Part shown: one piece after another, positions 35,226 through 49,900 of the stretch | Position numbering within the stretch: the first letter of the stretch is position 1 | How the letters are laid out: every line of letters starts with the position of its first letter | Source: Telmatactis stephensoni | Taxonomy: Eukaryota > Cnidaria > Anthozoa > Actiniaria > Isophelliidae | Direction of reading: 5' to 3' | Assembly: GCA_029948255.1 (NCBI GenBank) | Contig: JALIZF010001790.1 | Location: 356,001 to 420,000 of the forward strand | DNA: 64,000 bases | The notes under the pieces: model-generated | Database searches by the model: none | Seen by the model: the letters and a program-made list of their open reading frames with translations, nothing else | Told to the model about the DNA's origin: nothing | Made by a program: the position numbers and the translations under genes

Positions 35226-38200
35226 TAGATCAAACTCTTGTTAGAAATTTTCTCATTTTTACTGTGATATTTGTAATGTAATGTAAAAATAATACTTAAG
35301 TTAGCAAGTAAATAAACTCTTCAGGTTAATGCAGCACACATCCAAAAAATATTAAACCACATGACAACAATTGAATGACATTTGCTTGGCTGAAAAATTG
35401 ATAGTAGTTAACTGATAAATGAAATTTTAACAGTAATAACCCACTTTTGATATATTGGATGAGTGATAGCAAACAATGCCAGGGATCAAGTCGGGGCTTA
35501 AGGGAAATTTAAAATGTTAATTTTGAATTCTCCATTGTTAGAGTGGAGCCTCATTTGAAATTGCTTTTTGTGTTAGAGTGATCGCCTTGAACCCATGCAA
35601 AAGTACCTGAAAATCTAAATAGTACTAAAAAGTCCCAAATCCTTTGTTTTTCACTGTTTAATTAGCATCTACTTTGCACTATTTAGTTAGTACTTTTGCA
35701 CCAGTTAGGTGTGATCACTATGAAAAATATTCTCTTGTATAGTGGCAATACCCAGGTAAATGGAAGGGGCTGTTGGGGAGGGGGATTAATAGGGGTTTAA
35801 TGTCATCCTCTTGTCAGTTTTTCCTATCACTACCCCCCCCCCCCCCCCCAATCAACTTTCTCCAATTTCCTCTTTTTGCCTAGTCTCAGGACCAATACCA
35901 CAGGAAGAAGGAGTTTGTTTCTTTCATTTCAGCCTTAAATTGTTGAAATGCATCTTTTGTGTCCGTTGGAATCTTAAGGTTGAAGATAGGTTGGTACAGG
36001 TTTCGTTTGAGACCTCAAAACACCCTCAGTGATGACAGGCCTGTCACCAGCCTTCCTGCCTGTCTGCACTCAAACCTACCTACTTCCCTGCAGGCAACAC
36101 TCAGGTTTCCTGTGTTACGAACTTCCCACTAAACTACTTGTCTGCGTCACATCCTGAAAAACTGAACGAGAGTCGTTCCGGATGTGACGCAGGCTACTGA
36201 ACGACTTGGTTATCCGCCTTACGAAGAGGGAAGTTGACCGTCCTATCTAAGATGCTATGGGCTAGAGTCAGCATAATATCGAGAATTACTGTAAAATGAA
36301 AAAATCAAATGGAAATGACGATGAGAGAAAAAAGAAATGAAATAGATGAATGAGAAAGAAGAAAAGACAGCTAGAAAAATTCATAATGCAATTGAAAATT
36401 ACTGCCATCTGGTCCGATCCAAGTCCTTCAGCATCAGCACTAGCAAAAACTAGTATGAAAAGGAAGACCTCAAAGGAAAAGTAATATGAACATGTGCCGA
36501 AGAAGAAAAAAGTAAAACAGGGAAAAACGCTACAAATTCGTGAAAACATGGAAGGAACGCATCCTCGGAAACCAAGGTATATTTAATTATTCTGTCGCTT
36601 GTTTTTCGCTAGCAGAAATAATATCCTTGGAAATGTTGTCTTGTTTCCTTGGAAATTAGAACTTGTTTCGAAAGTAAAAATTATTATGGCAGCATTATAA
36701 TGGTTATGACTAATTTTTCTATTTTTACTGGATGTTCATTGATCAACCTGATCAGCTCAACCAATCAGAAACGAGAGAAAAACTTCACTTCTGGTCAAGT
36801 TTCTAACAGATGCTGTTCCCAGGGGTAATTTTTCTGGAAGCGAAAACGAGCGACAGAATAAGACCCCTGTGTTCCCGATAAGGAACGCGGAAGAAGAAAT
36901 GCGACACAGAGCGTATATCCGCAGTTTTGCCCCATGCTTCCCCATTTCGCTACATCCTCATAGCGAATTATGTTTTCATTTCTTTGTCCAATAATAAAAG
37001 CTTTATAAATGTGCAAATTAACGAGGACGCCACAGCCGATCCCTGAAAGAGATTTAGCATATTCATATGAACAACACCTGTTCTCCGTCAGCCTCAATGA
37101 TTAAAACATTTGATCTTTGCTCTCCACAAAAACCCTGAAAATTTATCTAAAATTCTGGGTTTAATACCTACATAAACAGTGTTCCAAGAAGATTGAAGGT
37201 GGTAGTGTGTGGAAAGATGGAGAAGCGGTGTTAGGGAATGGCAAGTATATGGTTTGAGGACTATCCAAGGTAAACCGAATTACAAATTTATATGCTTTTG
37301 ACGACGATGTTTCAAATTTTTGTTTTGCAATTGGTGGTTTTTAGTCAAAATAGGCAGTTTTCTTTGGGGGGAAAAGGCTTTATTGGTATTGAACAGACCA
37401 AAGGACATGATGTTTTTGAAGTGAGGGTGATTTTTGATGAATTATGTCAAAAAATCGATGGCTCATTGACCCAAGAAAACATAGTATTTAGGATTATGCT
37501 AATATGGTGTTGATCTGAAAGATTCGATGAAATTTTGAACGAAGCCTCAATTTAAATATTTGCGCGTTATTTTTCATAGTATTTCTTAAAACGTTTTCCT
37601 TTTTCCTTTCTTTAATAGTTTTTTGTTTTCCCTTTTTACAATTTGTACAGTCGTTTCTAGATTTCGCCAACTGACAAATCTCCACAAGGTTTCAATGATA
37701 ACTTAATACGGATTTTTTGTCGGCTTAAGCATGGCCGCTTTACACTGATTTTCGATACATTCAGTTCTTTTTATAATTCTTTTATTTTTTTCGTTTTTAT
37801 GAACTACTGAGTGAACGAAATGAACGAAAGTGTTCAGAATCTGCCAAGTTTCCTTGCCGATATGTTTATACTGATGACGCCGTTGTACTGCGTGTAGGCA
37901 CCGCATGTTGTCATTACTCACCATCTCTACATACAGCGATCCAATCGATAAATCAAAACTACAAAATTCAAAGATATAATACAAGTTACAGTTTACACTA
38001 ACAATGAAAGCTATCTATAAATATTACAAATTTTAGCTAAGTGTGGAGGGACGTATATGACCAAAAGCTAAGCAAAAAATAATGAATCGGTTGAAATGCA
38101 GTCTGTAAAAAGGCTTCTCATACAACACATCACTGGAAATTTTCGCTTTACAATAACCGTTCAAAATTGTTATTCCGACTTAATCATTGAGCCCGGCAGA

Positions 38201-39750
38201 TTGGAGGACGTTTCGACGTTTTCTTTTAAATGGCGCCTGTTTTTTCATCTTTCTCGACGAAAAGGCGCGTAAGTATCCGGCATCATCAGATTCATGTGTT
38301 GTAAAGTCAGAGAATGGAGTTGTGTCTTTTTCTCAGCTCTTTCTTGATCTTGAGCACTAGAATTTAACTTTGAGCTCCTGTTTTGGGTTCGAAAACGCTT
38401 ATTGTACAAATACTCAAAGCTTTTAAAAATCCTTTTTTAGTCCTGTTATATTTTTTTCTTACAAAAGAAAATCTACTCCGGCAATACAACAAGTTCATCA
38501 TCATTATATATCTGACCACCATATCAAAGGTCGGAACGATATCACATAACCATATCAACGTACCGCTGTTGACTGCTTAATGTAACTCAAATTGATGTAA
38601 AAAGCTCTTACCATTGCGCCGCAAACGTTTATTCGTCCATATTTTTCAATTCGAGTGGTTCGCAACCCAACAACTCGACAACTACAGCAACAGGACAATG
38701 AACACCTATTTAGTTCTTGATGTCGAAGTGCGCATCATCTCTTTCCTGCACGTTTCTGTCATACTAGAAAGTAGAGCTGAAAGTAATAATGACCAAAAAT
38801 GCCAAAAACTAGCCCCTAGCTCGTACAAGTTTCAATTCAAATTTCCATTTTGGATTAACACTCAAATTCTATTTTCATCAGTTTGGAATTGATATACTAA
38901 GTGCCAGTCTTTTGAATTGTACAAAGTGGTTATCCTGTATTTTTATTCAAATTTAGCAATTAACTTTCAAGCTGAAGAACTATATGGAAATAAAGCGAAA
39001 GAAGGATCGACTAAAACTTGTTTTCGACTAAAATTTTCACTTTGGATTAACACTTTTATCCGCAACTTTCATTAATCAAAACCACTAACAAATAACCTAA
39101 ACTTTCTGAACGAAAGTGATAACTTTGGCCTTGTACAACAGTTATTCTTCAGGTGAATAGTTTTTGTTGCCCAATGCTTGCTTGATCGTGAAAGAAATTT
39201 CCTCTAACTCTCTCTCTCTCTCTCTCTCTCTAGATCTCTAGGTGCATGCGCGCTTACCATTTACCCGGAAAACCGGAAATTCTATTTGGAAAAACAATTG
39301 GTACGTGTCAGGCATTCTGATCGGAAAGCTCTGAAAGGTCCTGAAAAACCCGGTCTTCCGATTGAGGCAATGAACCTTTTCTGCTCTTTTCGGTTTCTCC
39401 GGTAGACACGTGTACCTTTGTGCCAAGTCATGCTTCCCGCTCTTTTTTTATAATAAGCAAACGAATTTCCAACCGGATGGATTTGTGTAAATGTTTCTTT
39501 CAGCTGAACAAATGTACATGGTTTCTTAGAGTGAATAGTAATGTGATTGAAGTTCTGTGATAACGTTGTTTAGCTATCAACTTAGCTCGACGATCGTTGT
39601 CGTCGTATCGAGCTGAACAGTTTACTGGAAATCTTCAATATGCCATCCATCCTTTTAGACCCGTACTAGACCCGGACATGAAGAATTGCGCGTCTAAAAT
39701 ATCGTTTACGACGAGAAAACAATTCAAGCGAATACTATACCATTCTCTCA

Positions 39751-40113
39751 TTTCTTTTCTTTTCTTTTCTTTTCAGTTTCTTTTCTTTTCTTTTCTTTTC
39801 TTTTCTTTTCTTTTCTTTCCTTTTCTTTCCTTTCCTTTCCTTTTCTTTCCTTTCCTTTTCTTTTCTTTCCTTTCCTTTCCTTTCCTTTCCTTTCCTTTCC
39901 TTTCCTTTCCTTTTCTTTTCTTTTCTTTTCTTTTCCATGTTTTCTTTTCTTTTCTTTTCTTTTCTTTTCTTTCCTTTTCTTTCCTTTCCTTTCCTTTCCT
40001 TTCCTTTCCTTTTCTTTTCTTTCCTTTCCTTTTCTTTTCTTTTCTTTTCTTTTCTTTTCTTTTCTTTTCTTTTCTTTTCTTTTCTTTTCTTTTCTTTTCT
40101 TTTCTTTTCTTTT
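39751..40113. repeat. (TTTTC/TTTCC)n pentanucleotide array
   Basis: About 360 bp of pyrimidine-only DNA made of TTTTC and TTTCC units, interrupted once by CATG near 39936. Units of five without stop codons give long spurious ORFs on both strands. Confidence 0.95.
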
Positions 40114-40363
40114 CAACACAGATTGCATAATTGTTAATGAAATTGTGGTTTCTATTCTTGACCTTCTGGGAACCAGAAGCTATGAATTCCTGTTCCGCCG
40201 ATCGTATACTTGACGGAAACTCCGAACGTAATGTCAGTTGGATGTATATCGATCACATGCAGGGATCAATAAGTACGCAAAATAAGTTACACTTATGCCA
40301 AATCAATAGTCGCTGACTAGATAATTGCTTTTAGCAAGTACTACAAACACATTGATAACTCAT

Positions 40364-40518
40364 TAGAGTGATTTTCATCGGACTGTGAAACAATTACTAA
40401 TAGTCAGTGTTTAATAGTGTCTAATAGTTGTATTGCAACTAAAGAAAACAATGGGTGCAGATTCTATTAGTGTCTATTAGCTTAGTAACTATTTCACAGT
40501 CCGGTGAAAATCACTCTA
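40364..40518. mobile_element. MITE of the TAGAGTGATTTTC family, 155 bp
   Basis: Left end TAGAGTGATTTTCATCGGAC then TGTGAAACA; right end the complement, TCACAGTCCGGTGAAAATCACTCTA. Interior has repeated TAATAG units. Other copies: 57627-57771, a right part at 47228-47339, and a decayed one at about 40708-40806. Confidence 0.85.
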
Positions 40519-41239
40519 TTTAATAAATACAGGCATTTAGTAAATAGTTAGTGGTAAAAGCAATTATATATTTAAAGTTTCATAACCCTTCTCTAATTTC
40601 GTCCAATACCCATGCACTTGACACAACTAATAAGGTCAATTTCTGAAATGAAGTACTTAGATTGATTGCGCGCGCTGAAATATGTGAAATAAAAGTTGAA
40701 TGTTATAGCGTGTAATAGTTTAATAGACACAAAAGTAACAATGGAAATAAGATCTACTAGTGTCTATTAGTCTATTAACTATTTCACGTTTTTTGGGGAA
40801 TCACTTTAACTGTGAGTTACAAGGAGTTTTTAACTGATGTTTTGAAGAGTGATGAGATATCGAATGTGAAACGAATGAGTTATATAGTAGATATACGTCG
40901 GTTCTACTGGAGCACAAAATACTTTACTGAATATTAAAGATGAAGAAGAGGAAAAATTAAGAAGAAACTACTGTAAATGTTATGTAAAATCAGCCAAAGA
41001 GAGCCGCACTGCACGAAGAAAACGTGAATAACTGATAGAAAAAATTGAACGAGAGAAGGATAGAACAAAAAAAGGATTAAGGAGGGATCGAAAGAAACAA
41101 ACTGAAAAGTGAAGATAGCAAGCTAGAAAAATCTCGGAGGTGAAGAAAGTAAAGAAAAAGAAAGCGAGAAAAGAAGAACAAAAGAAAGAAAGAAAAAATA
41201 GCCTGAAGAAAGAAAAAAGTAAAAGTAAGAAAAAGTACT

Positions 41240-41329
41240 AGAAAGAAAAAAGGAAAGGTAAGAAAGAAAGGGAGAAAGAAGGAAAGAAAGAAAGAAAGAA
41301 AAGGTAAGAAAGAAAGAAAGAAAGAAAAA

Positions 41330-41397
<68 letters not shown>

Positions 41398-41410
41398 AGG
41401 AAAGAAAAAG
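41240..41410. repeat. (AAAG)n array
   Basis: Purine-only AAAG-rich array, purest from about 41326 to 41397, inside a wider purine-rich stretch 41040-41410. Confidence 0.9.
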
Positions 41411-43920
41411 AGAACAAAACCAAATTCATGACCTACTGACCTTGGGGGAGGACAATATAAACACAGATAACAGTTAATATGACACAGATGTTTTATTGGT
41501 CTCCTCCTTTTATCCACCTTTCCTGGCAGACTTGTCATATTAGCCTATAACGTCTCTGTTTCGCTCATCAAGACTCACTGTTCATACTTGGGAATATTCG
41601 TGAGCGCTGAAATCCGCAAAACGGAAAACCAAGTTATTATAAATCCATCACACACTATAGGGAATATCACGGCTTTAGATAGCCAAATACCGTAATCTTG
41701 ATTGAAAGAGATATCAGTGGCATTGTCTGGCCTTTAATTTCTCCTGAATCTGACTCGAACCCAAGTCACGCGCTCATAATGGGATATATTAGCATTATTT
41801 CCTCTTCTCTTCTCTTTCCTTCATTCTTCTTCTTTTTTTCCGGTTTTCTTCAATTCATGAAATTTTTCTTTCTTTCTTTCTTTCTCTCTTTTTTGAAAGG
41901 TTTCTATCGTTATGTCACAACTCGCAAAGTTCATTAACCCGTACATTTTATGGTCAAGCATTAATTGCTATAGTTACTACTTCGACTTTAATTTATGACA
42001 TGCGAAGTTACAATTAAAAACATGTGAACTTTGTGGTAAAATTAAATGATGAGAATTTTCACAATACGTCTCTGATGAACATTATTTTTGGCGATGATGC
42101 AACCGTGTATACAATCAACACTCAGCAAAATACAACCACCCGTAGCGGAGGAATAAAGTCCAACAAAATCATTCAATATAATGAAAAAGCGATGAAAAGA
42201 CGAGAGAGTGAGTATCATTCACGGTTGAGAAAATGCTTGATGAATAGGATTTGTTTTGAATGCTTGAAAAATAACATAAACAATGTTAAAACGCCCTGGA
42301 AGTATGTTGTCATTGATTGGTAGATTTATGAAAATGTTTTTGTTGACCGTGACGCTGTCCAGCGGTCATCATCATGTGTTTTTCAATGGAGGATGTCTTT
42401 TGGTTTTGAAGAGATTTATTCCGCTTTCTGCCGTGCTTGCGAGGTAAATATATCGAAAATTACAAGTTATCATCTCCAGAGAAAGCTTTAAGTACTGTTT
42501 GTCTTTGTTTTTGACGTAGTTTTGGAGGTAGTTTGCTGTAGAATTGATTGTATGTTATCTATTTTAGTTATTCATCCATAACACACGCTGCATGATTTTG
42601 ACAAAAAACTCCTTCGATTATGGCAGTTTGGAGATTCTTATTTCCTTAATCGCTCATCTCTTAATAGAATACAAATATGCTCGCTTCTTGACAACCGAAC
42701 CTTGGAGGAACTTTTTGGAAGGAATTCTAATTCGGGTCGTTTGAATATCATGAGTTTACACTGAGTAATGTTGTCGATAGCATCTGTCCTTACAAATTAT
42801 CTGCCCTTGGTTTCTTGTGGTGTGCGGAATCCAAAACAGACGACAAGAGTTAACCCACGTTTACCTAAAGATTCGAGCCACAATACTGAGTCCTTTCTAT
42901 GAATCACAAGCGTGGAAAGAATCTAACACATCTTCTTCAAAGCAAACATCGGCGAACGGCATTCATCTCAAAATAGCTCGACAATGCATTTGATTTTATA
43001 TGGCATACGATGTGCAACGCTGAATGTCTTTCGATCTCTAAGCAGTGAATTACTAACATTAGGGCTTAATATCTTAACAATAATTTGCTTTTAAGCCAGA
43101 TGATGTAGAGCGGAACCAAAGCTGCATGGCAGCTTCTACATGATTTTGAAAGCACTTTATAGCTTTTATATGTGAAAGGAGAAAATTTATTCTATTACTT
43201 CTTTTCAACTTCTCTGAGCTGACGCTTCGGGCTATTATGTATTGCTGACTATTGGTGAAACCAGATGGTGAAGAAGCAGACCGCAAATAGATTTGAATAG
43301 AAATTATAGACTCAACTTTTGGTGCCATAATATGATAGAATTAACACAAGTACTGGTCGATGTTATGGTATTATTACAACCCCATTAGTGCGAAGAAAAA
43401 AGGCTTAGCTTATCAAGGACGGCCTTTAAAGAAAGAGCCTTTCTCCCTTTGGTCTAAAGAGATTTGGTGTCATTCAATTGTGGCCGGGATTTTTTTTCAA
43501 TCGATCAATTATTCAAGAATTCTTTCCAGGCGTGTCACGGCTCTCGTTACCAGGGCACTCCTCTATTCCGCTGTATATGGCGTTCAGTCGATTGTAATGT
43601 AAATAGTCTCGTTTCTCGAACAACACAGAAGCTACTCAAGCGAACATTTCTGAAATCAAAATCATCGAGGGATAGCTAGGCGTGTAAGGACCATACAGAC
43701 TATCGTCTGGGTTGATGGCTGATTTAGAAATGTGAGAAACGATTGGAAAGATGATTCAAAGGGCAGTTCGCCATAGAGGGTTGAGTTAGCGATAGAGTCG
43801 CCGCTCAAGATGACATGCCGAAAGACAGACTGGCGTTTGAACTTCAGAGCTCTCTCGATTTCTAGCCAATGAACTTCGATCCGTCAACGTTGAGTTCGAG
43901 ACGCCGGTGTCGCAGAAATC

Positions 43921-46900
43921 ATGTCGAATTTTTGGGCTAAATTCTACGAACCGTAAGTTTTGTATCTTAATTTAGTTCCTTCAAGGCTAACATTTAAGTG
44001 GCTTCCTGAAGCTCAAAAAGTTTTTGTTTATCGTTTTTGAAAATAATACTCAATTTTCATTCCAGTTCTGACACATTGATTGACTGATGTTTTGGTGAAA
44101 GAAGCATTTTTCCAGATTCTATAACTCTGTATCTGTACAATGAATCGTTTGTGTTCCATTGTCCCCAAGTAATAGCCGTCCCTGCCTTACAATTGTTGAT
44201 AAATGCGAATTTATATCGATAAGAAAGCACGAATTAGCTTTGTTCGATGAAAAACAACCTCGATTCGCTCCAACACGTTTGTAACGTGACTCGAGACTTG
44301 TCTCACCAGTGATAAGCGCTTTCTGTCATTTCTAAAAAAAAGTCCAATATTTCGTCTTTTGTGGCCTTCAAAATTGTGTTTTCCCATTGTACATGTTGCA
44401 TGTGTATTCTCTCACCTCTGTTGAAAAATTCACTGTATTTTTCCTTTTTCTAACACGTTTTATGACCTAATATTTAATCAGACACCTGAAGAGTTGACGC
44501 TTTTCCTAAATTACACCACGCTTGGTGATACTACTTTGAATATTCAACAAAGTTGTTGAATAATTTCAAGGTATAAATAGGGAATCATTAAGAATTCTTC
44601 GGCCGTACCGAACGACTGTTTGTATATATTTAGATTTTTTTACAAAAATGGCAAAAGTTGACATCCAATGAATTAATTTTTGTATTAACATCACTCCACA
44701 TGTGTCCAATATCGTTTATATTGAGATATTAATTGGATATTCTTTTTTCGCACGAATTTGGCCTAAATATGTCGAACTGGTTTGGTTTCTATAGCCGACT
44801 CACCACAATAACACTTAACTTTCGAGTATTTATGACTTGAACAAACAATACAAATTAATTTTCGCTTATCAAACAGCAACTGTCAACACTTCAATAACCA
44901 AGTTGGGCCTCAGTTTAGCAAGTGAAGCAGCGAAGTTCAAGAAATCAGTAGTTTGGACTTGTATCGCTATAATTTCACTTCGTGTTTGTGGCTTCCGTAT
45001 TCCTCGTGTAGCAATAAATACTTAATAAGAACCGAACATGTAAGAACCGTTGTTTATAATGTACAGTTGTTTGAATACACGAATTACATGAGCTCACATC
45101 TTAGATCATGATTAATTTTCTCTGTCTTGGTCTTTTTCTCGCCGGACATTTTTCTATACGGACAGACGTATCCCCTGGTAATTTAATTTTGAATGTGTCT
45201 TCTACCTTTTCAAAGTTATTTTTGAATTCACTAAAGTTGTTCACGGCATGAACTCTTGTAAAGTTTGTTGTATTTTGACATTCCTCTAAACGAATAAGCT
45301 CAGCATGAAAAATGTCCCTTTTGAATTCTTATTCAATTGTAACTTTTGCTGTTGTCAAATTCATCAATTTTATGTTGGACAATTTTTGTTGGTGTTCTAA
45401 AATACTTGGAACTTTCTAGAAATATCGATACTGCCTTTCTTTGTGTAAACATTTCAACTAGAAACTTTGGCCGTTTTAGGGCAATTTTTCAAGAACCATA
45501 TTTGACCCACAGCTTTTCGGCGGTTCTCCTCATATGTGTAGTCCTGATAAAACTATCAAATATTTTTAAATTATTTGTTTAGGGATAAGCTGTATTTTGA
45601 CAACTGCGTTAATAAACTATCATTCCAAGTTAGATCATGTTGTTCCAGATACGTTCACTTATTCGGATCCGAACTTTGAAAGCGCTTCGTTTTTCCTTCT
45701 TTTCAATAGCTTGTTTATATGAAAGCAAGTTGTTCCTTGCAGTCGGAATAACTCTCTTGTTTTGTCTGTTTTTGTCCCCAAGAAAAAGAAAACAAAAAGA
45801 TGTCGGCAAACAGGGATACAACAGTCTCCTAGACAAAAGACAAACGTCGCCGGAAAGCGTAAGTATGGTGGCCCATGGCTGCCACTACATTTTTAACCTT
45901 CTTTTGTTTAATTTTTGTTTGATTTTCATTATTTTTTTCATTTTAAAGTGAAAATAAAAGGAAAAACAAATACATTTTGAAAATAAAATGAAAAGTAAAA
46001 TGAAAATGAAATGAAAAGTAAAAGTAAAATGAAAAGTAAAAGTAAAATGAAAAATAAAATGAAAATCAAAAGTAAAATGAAATGGAAATGGAAATGGAAA
46101 TGAAAATCAAAATTAAAATTAAAATCAAAAGTAAAATTAAAATCAAAAGTAAAATCAAAATCAAAATCAAAAGTAAAATCAAAATCAAAAGTAAAATCAA
46201 AATCAAAAGTAAAATCAAAATCAAAAGTAAAATCAAAAGTAAAATCAAAATCAAAAGGAAAATCAAAATCAAAAGGAAAAGGAAAATTAAAATTAAAAGG
46301 AAAAGGAAAATGAAAGTCAAAAGTAAAATCAAAATCAAAAGTAAAATTAAAATCAAAAGTAAAATCAAAATCAAAATAAAAAGTTAAATGAAAATCAAAA
46401 GTAAAATCAAAATCAAAATCAAAAGTAAAATCAAAATCAAAAGTAAAATCAAAATCAAAAGTAAAATCAAAATCAAAAGTAAAATCAAAATCAAAATCAA
46501 AAGTTAAATGAAAATCAAAAGTAAAATCAAAATCAAAAGTAAAATCAAAATCAAAAGTAAAATCAAAATCAAAAGTAAAATCAAAATCAAAAGTAAAATC
46601 AAAATCAAAAGTAAAATCAAAATCAAAAGTAAAAGTAAATTCACTTTAGCGACGTGGCCCATGGCTGCCACGGACCGTGGCTGCCACTACCATAGTCCTT
46701 TGCGGCTCGTGCTGTGTTAAACAAATAATTATGGCGGACAACAGCACGGAGAAGTGAGAGGCATATCCATTCTATATTTAATCTGATTTTGCTGGATATC
46801 CCTAAAGAATGAACCTCTGAACCATTTCTAAATAAGCCACAGCAACAAGTCAGTTCAGGGTATTGGCTGCAATTGGAAATAAGCTTAACTCAAAGTTATA

Positions 46901-49900
46901 GCGGACGACGTCAGACTAAGCTTATTAGATAAATTTAGCTACAGAGGAAAGACAGATGGATATAAGCTAACGGTCTGGATAACTTACTTATAAAGCTATA
47001 TTTGCATTATGCCGGACATATACCCGGACATATGCTGCAAACCACAAACTGTTATGGTTGAGGGCCTTTAATAGTGTCGAACTACGATCAGAATTTGATT
47101 GGTTGCAAGTACAAACGAGTTCTAGCCAGATCTAGAAGGATTTTATCGATGCAGTTCTTCTGAGTCAACTGTACCACGGTCATCAAGCTTGAGGTTTTAG
47201 GCTGACACCACAATGGTCAATGTAACTAGACACTAATAGACTCTGCACCCATTGTTTTCTTTTGTTGCAATACAACTATTAGGCACTATTAAACAGTGAC
47301 CATTAGTAATTGTTTCACAGTCCGATGAAAATCACTCTATGGCTTGCAATCTCTTTTCAGAATTATAGATCATATTTAAGACAATTTTGGGTAAAATGTA
47401 TACCCTGTTAAAGACAGCAGGGCCAAAACCATACCCTATCCAGCAGCACATACCCGTATAGCAAATATATGGGAGCCCCCCCCCCCCCCCCCTCACCCCC
47501 TGGTATAGTGGACATGGAGTAAAATGGCATTTTTTTTAATGAGAGGGGGCATTAAAGGGAACTGGTATATTGGGGTAGGGATGCTCATCAAAAATGCTAT
47601 GTTGAACACTGCCAGAGCCTTCTTTAGGTGGCTGTGGTCAAAGGGTTTTGCCCAGGTACCACTCAATCTTTGTTTCCAGTATGTAAGATAAAAAGTAAGG
47701 ATCCTAAAAAGTACAAGCTTGTCTCTGAAAGTACCAGCTCTCTGATTTTCACACCAGCATCATAATCATAAGCAAGAAACAAAACATCCTTTATCCCCTG
47801 AGGGGTTTACCTGGCAATACAAAGACTGAGGTGTTTTCCTTTCTTCTGAAATTGTCTTTTAGTAGCTAGCATGTTTTCTTTTCAAATTGCTTGTTTTGCA
47901 AATAATTATGACGCCATGTGAACTAGACTTGAAATGTATGAGGAGCATCCCCACCATCTAAAATACAAGAGTCCCCAACCCCAAGGAATTGGGCACTATT
48001 TTGAAATGTTAATGTTATTGTTCTATTTACATTTTTGCATTTAACTAAAACATATGATTGAAACAGATGAGAATGAATTTGATGTGCTTTAATATGCTTC
48101 AACATTTAAATTATTAAGCAAGTGGCCTTGCTTGAATTAGCTGTAATGTAACAGAAATGATTATTTTGAATTTTGTACTAAGATACAACAGACAGAAGGG
48201 CAGAAGATGTGTTTGCTCTAACCTAGACTTACTTTTAACTTTTAGTACTATAAATCAATCTAAGCAAACCATCTCAGGATTCAAGATGTAAATACAGTGA
48301 GACCTCTATTAAGTGGCCACCCTTGGGCCTTGTAAAATAGCTGCTGTTAAATAGAGGTTGCCTACATATATTTTGGGAAGTTTGAAAAGTGGCCGCTGAA
48401 TAGAGGGTGGTTGCTTAATAGGTGACCACCTTGATGGTCATTATTATATATAAAATTATTTTATATAAAACTTTGAATAGGAAAAATATTTTTTCACAAT
48501 TGACTTTTTAAATAAATAAATAAATGCACTTCAACAATATCTTCTCTATCTGGTATTATGCCTTTGCATTTTGTTCTTGATTAGGCTCCACTTCAAGTGT
48601 GTACTTTTCAGTTTTATTCTGCACTTATCGCTTATGGATTGGTGGTGGTGTAATATGTGTTTAGACCACAGCTCAAAAATTGAGAATTGACCAAATGAAA
48701 AAAAAAGCCTACCCTCATTGGGTTAAACACATCATTTTACCAAGCCATAGTAGAGAACAAAGCTACAGTTTTACAGAGCAACGTGTTCCTAATATCACAT
48801 GGTAAGATATCATCTGGCTCTTCCAGCATACCTGTCTCCATAGCAACTGTTTCCAACTGCTCAAGATTTAGTTACTGGGAAGCCTGGGAGTGGAGAAAAA
48901 TGTTAAATTGACTACAATGTTGTGGTGTCAGCCTAAAACCTCAAGCTTAATGATCGTGGTACAGTTGACTCAGAAGAACTGCATCGATAAAATCCTTCTA
49001 GATCTGGCTAGAACTCGTTTGTACTTGCAACCAATCAAATTCTGATCGTAGTTCGACACTATTAAAGTCCCTCGATTAACCATAACAGTTTGTGGTTTGC
49101 AGCATATGTCCGGGTATATGTCCGGCATAATGCAAATATAGCTTTATAAGTAAGTTATCCAGACCGTTAGCTTATATCCATCTGTCTTTCCTCTGTAGCT
49201 AAATTTATCTAATAAGCTTAGTCTGACGTCGTCCGCTATAACTTTGAGTTAAGCTTATTTCCAATTGCAGCCAATACCCTGAACTGACTTGTTGCTGTGG
49301 CTTATTTAGAAATGGTTCAGAGGTTCATTCTTTAGGGATATCCAGCAAAATCAGATTAAATATAGAATGGATATGCCTCTCACTTCTCCGTGCTGTTGTC
49401 CGCCATATTTGTTTAACACAGCACGAGCCGCAAAGGACTATGGTAGTGGCAGCCACGGTCCGTGGCAGCCATGGGCCACGTCGCTAAAGTGAATTTACTT
49501 TTACTTTTGATTTTGATTTTACTTTTGATTTTGATTTTACTTTTGATTTTGATTTTACTTTTGATTTTGATTTTACTTTTGATTTTGATTTTACTTTTGA
49601 TTTTGATTTTACTTTTGATTTTGATTTTACTTTTGATTTTGATTTAACTTTTGATTTTGATTTTGATTTTGATTTTACTTTTGATTTTGATTTTACTTTT
49701 GATTTTGATTTTACTTTTGATTTTGATTTTACTTTTGATTTTGATTTTACTTTTGATTTTCATTTAACTTTTTATTTTTATTTTTATTTTACTTTTGATT
49801 TTGATTTTACTTTTGATTTCAATTTTCCTTTTGATTTTGATTTTCCTTTTGATTTTCATTTAACTTTTCATTTTGATTTTACTTTTGATTTTGATTTTGA

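Larger units (their letters stand above)
35226..43920. other. Long intergenic region, no gene recognised
   Basis: 8.7 kb with no recognisable coding sequence. It contains a poly-C run (35834-35849), a short hairpin CTGCGTCACATCC/GGATGTGACGCAG (36142-36192), a (CT)n run (39205-39232), pentanucleotide and tetranucleotide arrays (listed), and TAGAGTGATTTTC-type MITEs. ORFs such as 37292-37513, 38614-38892 and 42024-42323 match nothing I recognise and have no clear exon context. The last few hundred bases probably contain the promoter of the CaaX/SxIP gene. Confidence 0.5.

Noticed and set aside
39597..40137. Phe/Ser/Leu and Lys/Glu/Arg repeat ORFs
   Set aside because: Translations of the TTTTC/TTTCC array.
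41077..41538. Phe/Leu/Ser-rich minus-strand ORF resembling a membrane protein
   Set aside because: Produced by the AAAG array.
42024..42323. 99-codon ORF in the long intergenic region
   Set aside because: Non-ATG start, no recognisable domain, no flanking exon signals that I could support.
45832..45858. Possible exon ending AAAGC|GTAAGT
   Set aside because: Its open frame ends in phase 0 while the 51994 exon needs phase 2; the frame that fits has a stop 28 bases upstream. GTAAG here is also part of the transposon's target duplication.
46066..46720. Lys/Ile/Ser and Leu/Ile repeat ORFs, also 49462-49647
   Set aside because: Translations of the tandem block in the foldback element arms.
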